Source: Megachile rotundata
Lineage: Eukaryota; Arthropoda; Insecta; Hymenoptera; Megachilidae
NCBI RefSeq assembly: GCF_050947335.1
Contig: NW_027473494.1
Span: 1-64,000 of the forward strand
DNA length: 64,000 nucleotides
Direction: 5' to 3'
The translations under genes and the position numbers were made by a program. The stretch's first letter is position 1. Every line of letters starts with the position of its first letter. The notes below the pieces were generated by a model. The model saw only the letters and a list, made by a program, of their open reading frames with translations, had not been told where the DNA came from and did no database searches. This document shows positions 14,801-29,438 of the stretch, piece after piece.

Positions 14801-17800
14801 AATTTTCGTTCTATCGATAATATAAGCATAATATGGCTAATAATATGAGTTAGATTCATAATAATAAGAGTAATAAGTATAGTAATTGTCGTTCTATCGA
14901 TCATATAAGCACAATATGGCTAATAATATGAGTTAGATTGATAATAATAAGAGTAATAAGTATAGTAATTGTCGTCATATCGATCATATAACTATAATAT
15001 GGCTAATAGCATGAGTTAGATTGATAATAATAAGAGTAATGAGTATAGTAATTGTCGTTCTATCGATCATATCTGCATAATATGGTTAATAATATGAGTT
15101 AGATTGATAATAGTGAGTGTAATAAATATAGTAATTGTCGTTCTATCGCTCATATAAGCACAATATGGCTAATAATATGAGTTAGATTGATAATAATAAG
15201 AGTAATAAGTATAGTAATTGTCGTTCTATCGATCATATAAGCATAATATGGCTAATAATATGACTTAGATTGATAATAATAAGTGTAATAAGTATAGTAA
15301 TTGTCGTTCTATCGATCATAATTGCATAAAATGGTTAATAATATGAGTTAGATTGATAATAATAAGAGCAATGAGTATAGTAATTGTCGTACTATCGATC
15401 ATATAAGCATAATATGGCTAATAATATGAGTTAGATTGATAATAATAAGTGTAATAAGTATAGTAATTGTCGATCTATCGGTCATTTAAGCATAATATGG
15501 CTAATAATATGAGTTAGAGTGATAATACTAAGAGTAGTGAGTATAGTAATTCTCATTCTATCGATCATATAAGCATAATATGGCTAATAATATGAGTTAG
15601 ATTGATAATAATAAGAGTAATAAGTATAGTATTTGTCGTTCTATCGATCATATAAGCATAATATGGCTAATAATACTAGTTAGATTGATAATAATAAGAG
15701 TAATAAGTATAGTAATTGTCGTTCTATCGATCATTTAAGCATAATATGGCTAATAATATGAGTTAGATTGATAACAATAACAGTAATAAGTATAGTAATT
15801 GTCGTTCTATCGATAATATAAGCATAATATGGCTAATAATATGAGTTAGATTGATAATAATAAGAGTAGTAAGTATTGTATTTGTCGTTCTATCGATCAT
15901 ATAAGCATAATATGGCAAATAATACGAGTTAGATTGATAATAATAAGAGTAATAAGTATAGTAATTGTCGTTCTATCGATCATTTAACCATAATATGGCT
16001 AATAATATGAGTTAGATTTATAATAATAAGTGTAATAAGTATAGTAATTGTCGTTCTCTCGATCATATAAGCATAATATGGCTAATAATATGAGTTAGAG
16101 TGATAATACTCAGAGTAGTGAGTATAGTAATTCTCATTCTATCGATCATATAAGCATAATATGGCTAATAATATGAGTTAGATTTATAATAATAAGAGTA
16201 ATAAGTATAGTAATTGTCGTTCTATCGATAATATAAGCATAATATGGCTAATAATATGAGTTAGATTCATAATAATAAGAGTAATAAGTATAGTAATTGT
16301 CGTTCTATCGATCATATAAGCATAATATGGCTAATAATATGAGTTAGATTTATAATAATAAGAGTAATAAGTATAGTAATTGTCGTTCTATCGATCATGT
16401 AAGCACAATATGGCTAATAATATGAGTTAGATTGATAATAATAAGAGTAATAAGTATAGTAATTGTCGTTATATCGATCATATAACCATAATATGGCTAA
16501 TAGCATGAGTTAGATTGATAATAATAAGAGTAATGAGTATAGTAATTGTCGTTCTATCAATCATATCTGCATAATATGGTTAATAATATGAGTTAGATTG
16601 ATAATAGTGAGTGTAATAAATATAGTAATTGTCGTTCTATCGCTCATATAAGCACAATATGGCTAATAATATGAGTTAGATTGATAATAATAAGAGTAAT
16701 AAGTATAGTAATTGTCGTTCTATCGATCATATAAGCATAATATGGCTAATAATATGAGTTAGATTGATAATAATAAGTGTAATAAGTATAGTAATTGTCG
16801 TTCTATCGATCATAATTGCATAATATGGCTAATAATATGAGTTAGATTGATAATAATAAGTGTAAAAAGTAGAGTAATTGTCGTTCGATCGATCATATCT
16901 GCATAATATGGTTAATAATATGAGTTAGATTGATAATAATAAGAGTAATGAGTATAGTAATTGTCGTACTATCGATCATATAAGCATAATATGGCTAATA
17001 ATGTGCGTTAGATTGATAATCGTGAGTGCAATAAATATAGTAATTGTCGTTCTATCGCTCATATAAGCACAATATGGCTAATAATATGAGTTAGATTGAT
17101 AATAATAAGAGTAATAAGTATAGTAATTGTCGTTCTATCGATCATATAAGCATAATATGGCTAATAATATGAGTTAGATTTATAATAATAAGTGTAATAA
17201 GTATAGTAATTGTCGTTCTATCGGTCATTTAAGCATAATATGGCTAATAATATGAGTCAGATTGATAATAATAACAGTAATAAGTATAGTAATTGTCGTT
17301 CTATCGATAATATAAGCATAATATGGCTAATAATATGAGTTAGATTGATAATACTAAGAGTAGTGAGTATAGTAATTCTCGTTCTATCGATCATATAATC
17401 ATAATATGGCTAATAATATGAGTTAGATTGATAATACTAAGAGTAGTGAGTATAGTAATTGTCGTTCTATCGATCATATAAGCATAATATGGCTAATAAT
17501 ATGAGTTAGATTGATAATAATAAGAGTAGTAAGTATAGTATTTGTCGTTCTATCGATCATATAAGCATAATATGGCTAATAATACGAGTTAGATGGATAA
17601 TAATAAGAGTAATAAGTATAGTAATTGTCGTTCTATCGATCATATAAGCACAATATGGCTAATAATATGAGTTAGCTTGATAATAATAAGAGTAATAAGT
17701 ATAGTAATTGTCGTTATATCGGTCATATAACCATAATATGGCTAATAGCATGAGTTAGATTGATAATAATAAGAGTAATGAGTATAGTAATTGTCGTTCT

Positions 17801-18450
17801 ATCGATCATATCTGCGTAATATGGTTAATAATATGAGTTAGATTGATAATAGTGAGTGTAATAAATATAGTAATTGTCGTTCTATCGCTCATATAAGCAC
17901 AATATGGCTAATAATATGAGTTAGATTGATAATAATAAGAGTAATAAGTATAGTAATTGTCGTTCTATCGATCATATAAGCATAATATGGCTAATAATAT
18001 GAGTTAGATTGATAATAATAAGTGTAATAAGTATAGTAATTGTCGTTCTATCGATCATAATTGCATAATATGGTTAATAATATGAGTTAGATTGATAATA
18101 ATAAGAGCAATGAGTATAGTAATTGTCGTACTATCGATCATATAAGCATAATATGGCTAATAATATGAGTTAGATTGATAATAATAAGTGTAAAAAGTAG
18201 AGTAATTGTCGTTCGATCGATCATATCTGCATAATATGGTTAATAATATGAGTTAGATTGATAATAATAAGAGCAATGAGTATAGTAATTGTCGTACTAT
18301 CGATCATATAAGCATAATATGGCTAATAATGTGAGTTAGACTGATAATAGTGAGTGCAATAAATATAGTAATTGTCGTTCTATCGCTCATATAAGCACAA
18401 TATGGCTAATAATATGAGTTAGATTGATAATAATAAGAGTAATAAGTATA
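11811..18450. repeat. Super-block copy 2 (7-8 kb repeat, right copy)
   Basis: This is the partner of 4,590-10,300, matched through private variants such as TTCAATC at 12,153, GAGTATTGTAATTC at 13,053 and 14,049, AATTTTCG at 14,800, AAGTATTGTA at 15,871, GATAATCGTGAG at 17,017 and GTTAGCTTG at 17,675. Differences from copy 1 include loss of the ACTAAGAGTATTGAG monomer near 14,260 and an insert at about 14,950-15,840. That insert carries F, E, C, A, GACTTAG and G monomers related to 3,640-4,160, followed by further monomers including the private CGATCTATCGG near 15,471. The right end merges with material that also resembles 480-2,600. Confidence 0.78.
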
Positions 18451-19985
18451 GTAATTGTCGTTCTATCGATCATATAAGCATAATATGGCTAATAATATGA
18501 GTTAGATTGATAATAATAAGTGTAGTAAGTATAGTAATTGTCGTTCTATCGGTCATTTAAGCATAATATGGCTAATAATATGAGTCAGATTGATAATAAT
18601 AACAGTAATAAGTATAGTAATTGTCGTTCTATCGATAATATAAGCATAATATGTCTAATAATATGAGTTAGATTGATAATACTAAGAGTAGTGAGTATAG
18701 TAATTCTCGTTCTATCGATCATATAATCATAATATGGCTAATAATATGAGTTAGATTGATAATACTAAGAGTAGTGAGTATAGTAATTGTCGTTCTATCG
18801 ATCATATAAGCATAATATGGCTAATAATATGAGTTAGATTGATAATAATAAGAGTAGTGAGTATAGTATTTGTCGTTCTATCGATCATATAAGCATAATA
18901 TGGCTAATAATACGAGTTAGATTGATAATAATAAGAGTAGTGAGTATAGTAGTTCTCATTCTATCGATCATATAAGCATAATATGGCTAATAATATGAGT
19001 TAGATTGATAATACTAAGAGTATTGAGTATAGTAATTGTCGTTCTATCGATCATATAAGCATAATAAGGCTAATAATATGAGTTAGATTGATAATAATAA
19101 GAGTAGTAAGTATAGTAATTCTCGTTCTATCGATCATATAAGCATAATATGGCTAATAATATGAGTTGGATTGATAATAATAAGAGTAATAAGTATAGTA
19201 ATTGTCGTTCTATCGATCATTTAACCATAATATGGCTAATAATATGAGTTAGATTGATAATAATAAGAGTAATGAGTATAGTAATTGTAGTTCTATCGAT
19301 CATATCTGCATAATATGGTTAATAATATGAGTTAGATTCATAATAATAACAGTAATAAGTATAGTAATTGTCGTTCTATCGATCATATAAGCATAATATG
19401 GCTAATAATATGAGTTAGATTAATAATAATAAGAGTAATAAGTATAGTAATTTTCGTTCTATCGATCATATAAGCATAATATGGCTAATAATATGAGTTA
19501 GATTGATAATAATAAGAGTAATAAGTATAGTAATTGTCGTTCTATCGATCATATAAGCATAATATGGCTAATAATATGAGTTAGATTGATAATACTAAGA
19601 GTAATAAGTATAGTAATTTTCGTTCTATCGATCATATAAGCATAATATGGTTAATAATATGAGTTAGATTGATAATAATAAGAGTAATAAGTATAGTAAT
19701 TGTCGTTCTATCGATCATATAAGCATAATATGGCTAATAATATGAGTTAGATTGATAATAGTAAGAGTAGTGAGTATAGTAATTCTCATTCTATCGATCA
19801 TATAAGCATAATATGGCTAATAATATGAGTTAGATAGATAATAATAAGAGTAATGAGTATAGTAATTGTAGTTCTATCGATCATATCTGCATAATATGGT
19901 TAATAATATGAGTTAGATTCATAATAATAACAGTAATAAGTATAGTGATTGTCGTTCTATCGATCATTTAAGCATAATATGGCTA
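18450..19985. repeat. Satellite block related to 2,500-3,330 and to 31.2-32.0 kb
   Basis: Up to about 19,350 the order follows 2,500-3,330: TCGGTCATTTAAGC, GAGTCAG, J, several B, TACGAG, AGTTCTCATT at 18,951, ACTAAGAGTATTGAG, ATAAGGC, GTTGG. One extra B monomer near 18,760 changes the offset from 15,937 to 16,020. The same series reappears around 31,651 and 36,548 inside module Q, so Q's right part is related to this block. From 19,350 to 19,985 the monomers are mostly A type with TTTTCG and one AATAGTAAGAGTAGTG, without clear periodicity above 83 bp. Confidence 0.7.
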
Positions 19986-20469
19986 ATAATATGAGTTAGA
20001 TTGATAATAATAAGAGTAATAAGTATAGTAATTGTCGTTCTATCGGTCATTTAAGCATAATATGGCGAATAATATGAGTTGGGTTGATAAAACTAAGAAT
20101 AATAAGTATAGTAACTGTCGTTCTATCGATCATATAAGCATAATATGGTTAATAATATGAGTTAGAATGATAATAATAAGAGTAATAAGTATAGTAATTG
20201 TCGTTCTATCGATCATATCTGCATAATATGGTTAATAATATGAGTTAGATTGATAATAGTGAGTGTAATAAGTATAGTGAATGTCGTTCTATCGATCATA
20301 TCAGCATAATATGGGTAATAATATGAGTTGGATTGATAATAGTAAGAGTAATGAGTATAGTATTTGTCGTTCTATCGATCATATAAGCATAATATGGCTA
20401 ATAATACGAGTTAGATTGATAATAATAAGAGTAATAAGTATAGTAATTGTCGTTCTATCGATCATATAA
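19985..20469. repeat. Duplicated 485-bp segment, left copy (partner 42,646-43,130)
   Basis: The order TCGGTCATTTAAGC, GGCGAAT with GGGTTGATAAAAC (GGG at 20,081), ACTGTCG, TTAGAATG, CATATCTGC, GTGAATGTCG, CATATCAGC with GGGTAAT, ATTTGTCG and TACGAG is repeated 22,661 bp downstream. That offset is 273 x 83 + 2, the two extra bases being the single-base insertions near 21,484 and 37,754. A chance 62-codon reading frame at 20,281-20,469 lies in this segment and is identical in the partner; it is not a gene (see the rejected list). The two copies bracket the P-U-Q modular zone. Confidence 0.85.
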
Positions 20470-20740
20470 GCATAATATGGCTAATAATATGAGTTAGATT
20501 CATAATAATAAGAGTAATAAGTATAGTAATTGTCTTTCTATCGATCATATAAGCACAATATGGCTAATAATATGAGTTGGATTGATAATAATAAGAGTAA
20601 TGAGTATAGTAATTGTAGTTCTATCGATCATATCTGCATAATATGGTTAATAATATGAGTTAGATTGATAATAATAAGAGTAATAAGTATAGTATTTGTC
20701 GTTCTATCGATCATATAAGCATAATATGGCTAATAATATG
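20470..20740. repeat. Short linker of satellite monomers before module P
   Basis: About three monomers join the 485-bp segment to module P: one with TTCATAATAATAAG and TGTCTTTC, one with AGCAC and GTTGG, and one with TGTAGTTC and CATATCTGC. No unique sequence and no change of phase is visible at either side. The CTTTCTAT change recurs near 21,365 and 37,634 inside P. Confidence 0.6.
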
Positions 20741-22715
20741 AGTTAGATTCATAATAATAAGTGTAATAAGTATAGTAATTGTTGTTCTATCGATCATATA
20801 AGCATAATATGGCTTATAATATGAGTTAGATTGATAATAATAAGAGTAATAAGTATAGTAATTGTCGTTCTCTCGATCATATAAGCATAATATGGCTAAT
20901 AATATGAGTTAGAGTGATAATACTAAGAGTAGTGAGTACAGTAATTCTCATTCCATCGATCATATAAGCATAATATGGCTAATAATATGACTTAGATTGA
21001 TAATAATAAGAGTCATAAGTATAGTATTTGTCGTTCTATCGATCATATAAGCATAATATGGCTAATAATACGAGTTAGATTGATAATAATAAGAGTAATA
21101 TGTATAGTAATTGTCGTTCTATCGATCATTTAAGCATAATATGGCTAATAATATGAGTTAGATTGATAATGATAACAGTAATAAGTATAGTAATTGTCGT
21201 TCTATCGATAATATAAGCATAATATGGCTAATAATATGAGTTAGATTGATAATACTAAGAGTAGTGAGTATAGTAATTCTCGTTCTATCGATCATATAAG
21301 CATAATATGGCTAATAATATGAGTTAGATTCATAATAATAAGAGTAATAAGTGTAGTAATTGTCTTTCTATGGATCATATAAGCACAATATGGCTAATAA
21401 TATGAGTTAGATTGATAATAATAAGAGTAATGAGTATAGTAATTGTCGTTCTATCGAACATATCTGCATAATATGGTTAACAATATTGAGTTAGATTGAT
21501 AATAATAAGAGTAAAGAGTATAGTAATTGTCGTTATATCGATCATATAACCATAATATGGCTAACAGCATGAGTTGGATTGATAATAATAAGAGTAATGA
21601 GTATAGTAATTGTAGTTCTATCGATCATATCTGCATAATATGGTTAATAATATGAGTTAGATTGATAATAATAAGAGTAATAAGTATAGTATTTGTCGTT
21701 CTATCGATCATATAAGCATAATATGGCTAATAATATGAGTTAGATTCATAATAATAAGAGTAATAAGTATAGTAATTGTTGTTCTATCGATCATATAAGC
21801 ATAATATGGCTAATAATATGAGTTAGATTGATAATAATAAGAGTAATAAGTATAGTAATTGTCGTTCTCTCGATCATATAAGCATAATATGGCTAATAAT
21901 ATGAGTTAGAGTGATAATACTAAGAGTAGTGAGTACAGTAATTCTCATTCCATCGATCATATAAGCATAATATGGCTAATAATATGAGTTAGATTGATAA
22001 TGATAACAGTAATAAGTATAGTAATTGTCGTTCTATCGGTCATTTAAGCATAATATGGCTAATAATATGAGTCAGATTGATAATAATAACAGTAATAAGT
22101 ATAGTAATTGTCGTTCTATCGATAATATAAGCATAATATGGCTAATAATATGAGTTAGATTGATAATACTAAGAGTAGTGAGTATAGTAATTCTCGTTCG
22201 ATCGATCATATAAGCATAATATGGCTTATAATATGAGTTAGAGTGATAATACTAAGAGTAGTGAGTACAGTAAATCTCATTCCATCGATCTTATAAGCAT
22301 AATATGGCTAATAATATGAGTTAGATTGATAATAATAAGAGTCATAAGTATAGTATTTGTCGTTCTATCGATCATATAAGCATAATATGGCTAATAATAC
22401 GAGTTAGATTGATAATAATAAGAGTAATAAGTATAGTAATTGTCGTTCTATCGATCATTTAAGCATAATATGGCTAATAATATGAGTTAGATTGATAATG
22501 ATAACAGTAATAAGTATAGTAATTGTCGTTCTATCGATAATATAAGCATAATATGGCTAATAATATGAGTTAGAGTGATAATACTAAGAGTAGTGAGTAC
22601 AGTAATTCTCATTCCATCGATCATATAAGCATAATATGGGTAATAATATGAGTTAGATTGATAATAATAGCAGTAATAAGTATAGTAATTGTCGTTCTAT
22701 CGATCATTTAACCAT
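20740..22715. repeat. Module P, copy 1 (about 2.0 kb)
   Basis: P is recognised by private variants: GTTGTTC, GGCTTATAAT (at 20,811), TCTCTCG, GTACAGTAATTCTCATTCCATCG, GTCATAAG, CTATGGATCAT, CGAACAT, and the one-base insertion AACAATATTGAG at about 21,484. The partner is 37,009-38,984 at offset 16,269 (196 x 83 + 1). Copy 1 carries two monomers at about 21,661-21,826 (ATTTGTCG, then TTCATAATAATAAGAG with GTTGTTC) that copy 2 lacks, whereas copy 2 carries a different two-monomer stretch near 38,340-38,500. The two differences cancel, so the offset is the same at both ends. Confidence 0.8.
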
Positions 22716-25700
22716 AATATGGCTAATAATATGAGTTAGATTGATAATAATAAGAGTAATAAGTATAGTAATTGTCGTTCTATCGATAATATAAGCATAA
22801 TATGGCTAATAATATGAGTTAGATTGATAATACTAAGGGTAGTGAGTATAGTAATTCTCGTTCTATCGATCATATGAGCATAATATGGCTAATAATATGA
22901 GTTGGATTGATAATAGTAAGAGTAATAAGTATAGTAATTGTCGTTCTATCGATCATATGAGCATAAAGTGGCTAATAATATGAGTTAGATTGATAATACT
23001 AAGAGTAGTGAGTATAGTAATTCTCATTCTATCGATCATATAAGCATAATATGGCTAATAATATGAGTTAGATAGATAATAATAAGAGTAATGAGTATAG
23101 TAATTGTAGTTCTATCGATCATATCTGCATAATATGGTTAATAATATGAGTTAGATTCATAATAATAACAGTAATAAGTATAGTAATTGTCGTTCTATCG
23201 ATCATTTAAGCATAATATGGCTAATAATATGAGTTAGATTTATAATAATAAGAGTAATAAGTATAGTAATTGTCGTTCTATCGGTCATTTAAGCATAATA
23301 TGGCGAATAATATGAGTTGGGTTGATAAAACTAAGAATAATAAGTATAGTAACTGTCGTTCGATCGATCATATAAGCATAATATGGTTAATAATATGAGT
23401 TAGAATGATAATAATAAGAGTAATAAGTATAGTAATTGTCGTTCTATCGATCATATCTGCATAATATGGTTAATAATATGAGTTAGATTGATGATAATAA
23501 GAGTAATAAGTATAGTATTTGTCGTTCTATCGATCATATAAGCATAATATGGCTAATAATATGAGTTAGATTGATAATAATAAGAGTAATAAGTATAGTA
23601 ATTGTCGTTCTATCGGTCATTTAAGCATAATATGGCTAATAATATGTGTCAGATTGATAATAATAACAGTAATAAGTATAGTAATTGTCGTTCTATCGAT
23701 AATATAAGCATAATATGGCTAATAATATGAGTTAGATTGATAATACTAAGAGTAGTGAGTAGAGTAATTCTCGTTCTATCGATCATATAATAATAATATG
23801 GCTAATAATATGAGTTAGATTGATAATAATAAGTGTAAAAAGTAGAGTAATTGTCGTTCGATCGATCATATCTGCATAATATGGTTAATAATATGAGTTA
23901 GATTGATAATAATAAGAGTAATGAGTATTGTAATTGTCGTACTATCGATCATATAAGCATAATATGGCTAATAATGTGAGTTAGATTGATAATAGTGAGT
24001 GCAATAAATATAGTAATTGTCGTTCTATCGCTCATATAAGCACAATATGGCTAATAATATGAGTTAGATTGATAATAATAAGAGTAATAAGTATAGTAAT
24101 TGTCGTTCTATCGATCATATAAGCATAATATGGCTAATAATATGAGATAGATTGATAATAATAAGTGTAATAAGTATAGTAATTGTCGTTCTATCGGTCA
24201 TTTAAGCATAATATGGCTAATAATATGAGTCAGATGGATAATAATAACAGTAATAAGTATAGTAATTGTCGTTCTATCGATAATATAAGCATAATATGGC
24301 TAATAATATGAGTTAGATTGATAATACTTAGAGTAGTGAGTATAGTAATTCTCGTTCTATCGATCATATAATCATAATATGGCTAATAATATGAGTTAGA
24401 TTGATAATACTAAGAGTAGTGAGTATATTAATTGTCGTTCTATCGATCATATAAGCATAATATGGCTAATAATATGAGTTAGATTGATAATAATAAGAGT
24501 AGTAAGTATAGTATTTGTTGTTCTATAGATCATATAAGCATAATATGGCTAATAATACGAGTTAGATTGATAATAATAAGAGTAATAAGTATAGTAATTG
24601 TCGTTCTATCGATCATTTAACCATAATATGGCTAATAATATGAGTTAGATTGATAATAAGAAGAGTAATAAGTATAGTAATTGTCGTTCTATCGATAATA
24701 TAAGCATAATATGGCTAATAATATGAGTTAGATTGATAATACTAAGGGTAGTGAGTATAGTAATTCTCGTTCTATCGATCATATAAGCATAATATGGCTA
24801 ATAATATGAGTTGGATTGATAATAATAAGAGTAATAAGTATAGTAATTGTAGTTCTATCGATCATATCTGCATAATATGGTTAATAATATGAGTTAGATT
24901 CATAATAATAACAGTAATAAGTATAGTAGTTGTCGTTCTATCGATCATTTAAGCATAATATGGCTAATAATATGAGTTAGATTGATAATAATAAGAGTAA
25001 TAAGTATAGTAATTGTCGTTCTATCGATAATATAAGCATAATATGGCTAATAATATGAGTTAGATTGATAATACTAAGGGTAGTGAGTATAGTAATTCTC
25101 GTTCTATCGATCATATGAGCATAATATGGCTAATAATATGAGTTGGATTGATAATAGTAAGAGTAATAAGTATAGTAATTGTCGTTCTATCGATCATATG
25201 AGCATAAAGTGGCTAATAATATGAGTTAGATTGATAATACTAAGAGTAGTGAGTATAGTAATTCTCATTCTATCGATCATATAAGCATAATATGGCTAAT
25301 AATATGAGTTAGATAGATAATAATAAGAGTAATGAGTATAGTAATTGTAGTTCTATCGATCATATCTGCATAATATGGTTAATAATATGAGTTAGATTCA
25401 TAATAATAACAGTAATAAGTATAGTAATTGTCGTTCTATCGATCATTTAAGCATAATATGGCTAATAATATGAGTTAGATTTATAATAATAAGAGTAATA
25501 AGTATAGTAATTGTCGTTCTATCGGTCATTTAAGCATAATATGGCGAATAATATGAGTTGGGTTGATAAAACTAAGAATAATAAGTATAGTAACTGTCGT
25601 TCGATCGATCATATAAGCATAATATGGTTAATAATATGAGTTAGAATGATAATAATAAGAGTAATAAGTATAGTAATTGTCGTTCTATCGATCATATCTG

Positions 25701-28700
25701 CATAATATGGTTAATAATATGAGTTAGATTGATGATAATAAGAGTAATAAGTATAGTATTTGTCGTTCTATCGATCATATAAGCATAATATGGCTAATAA
25801 TATGAGTTAGATTGATAATAATAAGAGTAATAAGTATAGTAATTGTCGTTCTATCGGTCATTTAAGCATAATATGGCTAATAATATGTGTCAGATTGATA
25901 ATAATAACAGTAATAAGTATAGTAATTGTCGTTCTATCGATAATATAAGCATAATATGGCTAATAATATGAGTTAGATTGATAATACTAAGAGTAGTGAG
26001 TAGAGTAATTCTCGTTCTATCGATCATATAATAATAATATGGCTAATAATATGAGTTAGATTGATAATAATAAGTGTAAAAAGTAGAGTAATTGTCGTTC
26101 GATCGATCATATCTGCATAATATGGTTAATAATATGAGTTAGATTGATAATAATAAGAGTAATGAGTATTGTAATTGTCGTACTATCGATCATATAAGCA
26201 TAATATGGCTAATAATGTGAGTTAGATTGATAATAGTGAGTGCAATAAATATAGTAATTGTCGTTCTATCGCTCATATAAGCACAATATGGCTAATAATA
26301 TGAGTTAGATTGATAATAATAAGAGTAATAAGTATAGTAATTGTCGTTCTATCGATCATATAAGCATAATATGGCTAATAATATGAGATAGATTGATAAT
26401 AATAAGTGTAATAAGTATAGTAATTGTCGTTCTATCGGTCATTTAAGCATAATATGGCTAATAATATGAGTCAGATGGATAATAATAACAGTAATAAGTA
26501 TAGTAATTGTCGTTCTATCGATAATATAAGCATAATATGGCTAATAATATGAGTTAGATTGATAATACTAAGAGTAGTGAGTATAGTAATTCTCGTTCTA
26601 TCGATCATATAATCATAATATGGCTAATAATATGAGTTAGATTGATAATACTAAGAGTAGTGAGTATATTAATTGTCGTTCTATCGATCATATAAGCATA
26701 ATATGGCTAATAATATGAGTTAGATTGATAATAATAAGAGTAGTAAGTATAGTATTTGTTGTTCTATAGATCATATAAGCATAATGTGGCTAATAATACG
26801 AGTTAGATTGATAATAATAAGAGTAATAAGTATAGTAATTGTCGTTCTATCGATCATTTAACCATAATATGGCTAATAATATGAGTTAGATTGATAATAA
26901 GAAGAGTAATAAGTATAGTAATTGTCGTTCTATCGATAATATAAGCATAATATGGCTAATAATATGAGTTAGATTGATAATACTAAGGGTAGTGAGTATA
27001 GTAATTCTCGTTCTATCGATCATATAAGCATAATATGGCTAATAATATGAGTTGGATTGATAATAATAAGAGTAATAAGTATAGTAATTGTAGTTCTATC
27101 GATCATATCTGCATAATATGGTTAATAATATGAGTTAGATTCATAATAATAACAGTAATAAGTATAGTAGTTGTCGTTCTATCGATCATTTAAGCATAAT
27201 ATGGCTAATAATATGAGTTAGATTGATAATAATAAGAGTAATAAGTATAGTAATTGTCGTTCTATCGATAATATAAGCATAATATGGCTAATAATATGAG
27301 TTAGATTGATAATACTAAGGGTAGTGAGTATAGTAATTCTCGTTCTATCGATCATATGAGCATAATATGGCTAATAATATGAGTTGGATTGATAATAGTA
27401 AGAGTAATAAGTATAGTAATTGTCGTTCTATCGATCATATGAGCATAAAGTGGCTAATAATATGAGTTAGATTGATAATACTAAGAGTAGTGAGTATAGT
27501 AATTCTCATTCTATCGATCATATAAGCATAATATGGCTAATAATATGAGTTAGATAGATAATAATAAGAGTAATGAGTATAGTAATTGTAGTTCTATCGA
27601 TCATATCTGCATAATATGGTTAATAATATGAGTTAGATTCATAATAATAACAGTAATAAGTATAGTAATTGTCGTTCTATCGATCATTTAAGCATAATAT
27701 GGCTAATAATATGAGTTAGATTTATAATAATAAGAGTAATAAGTATAGTAATTGTCGTTCTATCGGTCATTTAAGCATAATATGGCGAATAATATGAGTT
27801 GGGTTGATAAAACTAAGAATAATAAGTATAGTAACTGTCGTTCGATCGATCATATAAGCATAATATGGTTAATAATATGAGTTAGAATGATAATAATAAG
27901 AGTAATAAGTATAGTAATTGTCGTTCTATCGATCATATCTGCATAATATGGTTAATAATATGAGTTAGATTGATGATAATAAGAGTAATAAGTATAGTAT
28001 TTGTCGTTCTATCGATCATATAAGCATAATATGGCTAATAATATGAGTTAGATTGATAATAATAAGAGTAATAAGTATAGTAATTGTCGTTCTATCGGTC
28101 ATTTAAGCATAATATGGCTAATAATATGTGTCAGATTGATAATAATAACAGTAATAAGTATAGTAATTGTCGTTCTATCGATAATATAAGCATAATATGG
28201 CTAATAATATGAGTTAGATTGATAATACTAAGAGTAGTGAGTAGAGTAATTCTCGTTCTATCGATCATATAATAATAATATGGCTAATAATATGAGTTAG
28301 ATTGATAATAATAAGTGTAAAAAGTAGAGTAATTGTCGTTCGATCGATCATATCTGCATAATATGGTTAATAATATGAGTTAGATTGATAATAATAAGAG
28401 TAATGAGTATTGTAATTGTCGTACTATCGATCATATAAGCATAATATGGCTAATAATGTGAGTTAGATTGATAATAGTGAGTGCAATAAATATAGTAATT
28501 GTCGTTCTATCGCTCATATAAGCACAATATGGCTAATAATATGAGTTAGATTGATAATAATAAGAGTAATAAGTATAGTAATTGTCGTTCTATCGATCAT
28601 ATAAGCATAATATGGCTAATAATATGAGATAGATTGATAATAATAAGTGTAATAAGTATAGTAATTGTCGTTCTATCGGTCATTTAAGCATAATATGGCT

Positions 28701-29438
28701 AATAATATGAGTCAGATGGATAATAATAACAGTAATAAGTATAGTAATTGTCGTTCTATCGATAATATAAGCATAATATGGCTAATAATATGAGTTAGAT
28801 TGATAATACTAAGAGTAGTGAGTATAGTAATTCTCGTTCTATCGATCATATAATCATAATATGGCTAATAATATGAGTTAGATTGATAATACTAAGAGTA
28901 GTGAGTATATTAATTGTCGTTCTATCGATCATATAAGCATAATATGGCTAATAATATGAGTTAGATTGATAATAATAAGAGTAGTAAGTATAGTATTTGT
29001 TGTTCTATAGATCATATAAGCATAATATGGCTAATAATACGAGTTAGATTGATAATAATAAGAGTAATAAGTATAGTAATTGTCGTTCTATCGATCATTT
29101 AACCATAATATGGCTAATAATATGAGTTAGATTGATAATAAGAAGAGTAATAAGTATAGTAATTGTCGTTCTATCGATAATATAAGCATAATATGGCTAA
29201 TAATATGAGTTAGATTGATAATACTAAGGGTAGTGAGTATAGTAATTCTCGTTCTATCGATCATATAAGCATAATATGGCTAATAATATGAGTTGGATTG
29301 ATAATAATAAGAGTAATAAGTATAGTAATTGTAGTTCTATCGATCATATCTGCATAATATGGTTAATAATATGAGTTAGATTCATAATAATAACAGTAAT
29401 AAGTATAGTAGTTGTCGTTCTATCGATCATTTAAGCAT
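22716..29438. repeat. Module U, three tandem copies of 2,241 bp (27 monomers)
   Basis: The marker GCATAAAGTGG occurs at 22,961, 25,202 and 27,443, exactly 2,241 bp (27 x 83) apart. Copies run 22,716-24,956, 24,957-27,197 and 27,198-29,438. Reading copies side by side I found only isolated differences, such as ATACTTAG at about 24,329 in copy 1 and CATAATGTGG at about 26,783 in copy 2. Each copy holds one H monomer (GGCGAAT, GGGTTGATAAAAC; GGG at 23,319, 25,560 and 27,801), one D monomer, TGATGATAATAAG, ATGTGTCAG, GTATATTAATTG, GTTCTATAGATC and AATAAGAAGAG monomers. Near-identity over 2.2 kb with about 1 difference per kb indicates very recent amplification, or an assembly duplication. Confidence 0.92.

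Noticed and set aside
20281..20469. 62-codon open reading frame starting ATGTCGTTC
   Set aside because: It lies wholly within satellite monomers, crosses 2.3 units in shifting registers, exists only because two usual stops are changed, and has no coding signature. The predicted peptide is low complexity and Ile/Ser/Arg rich.
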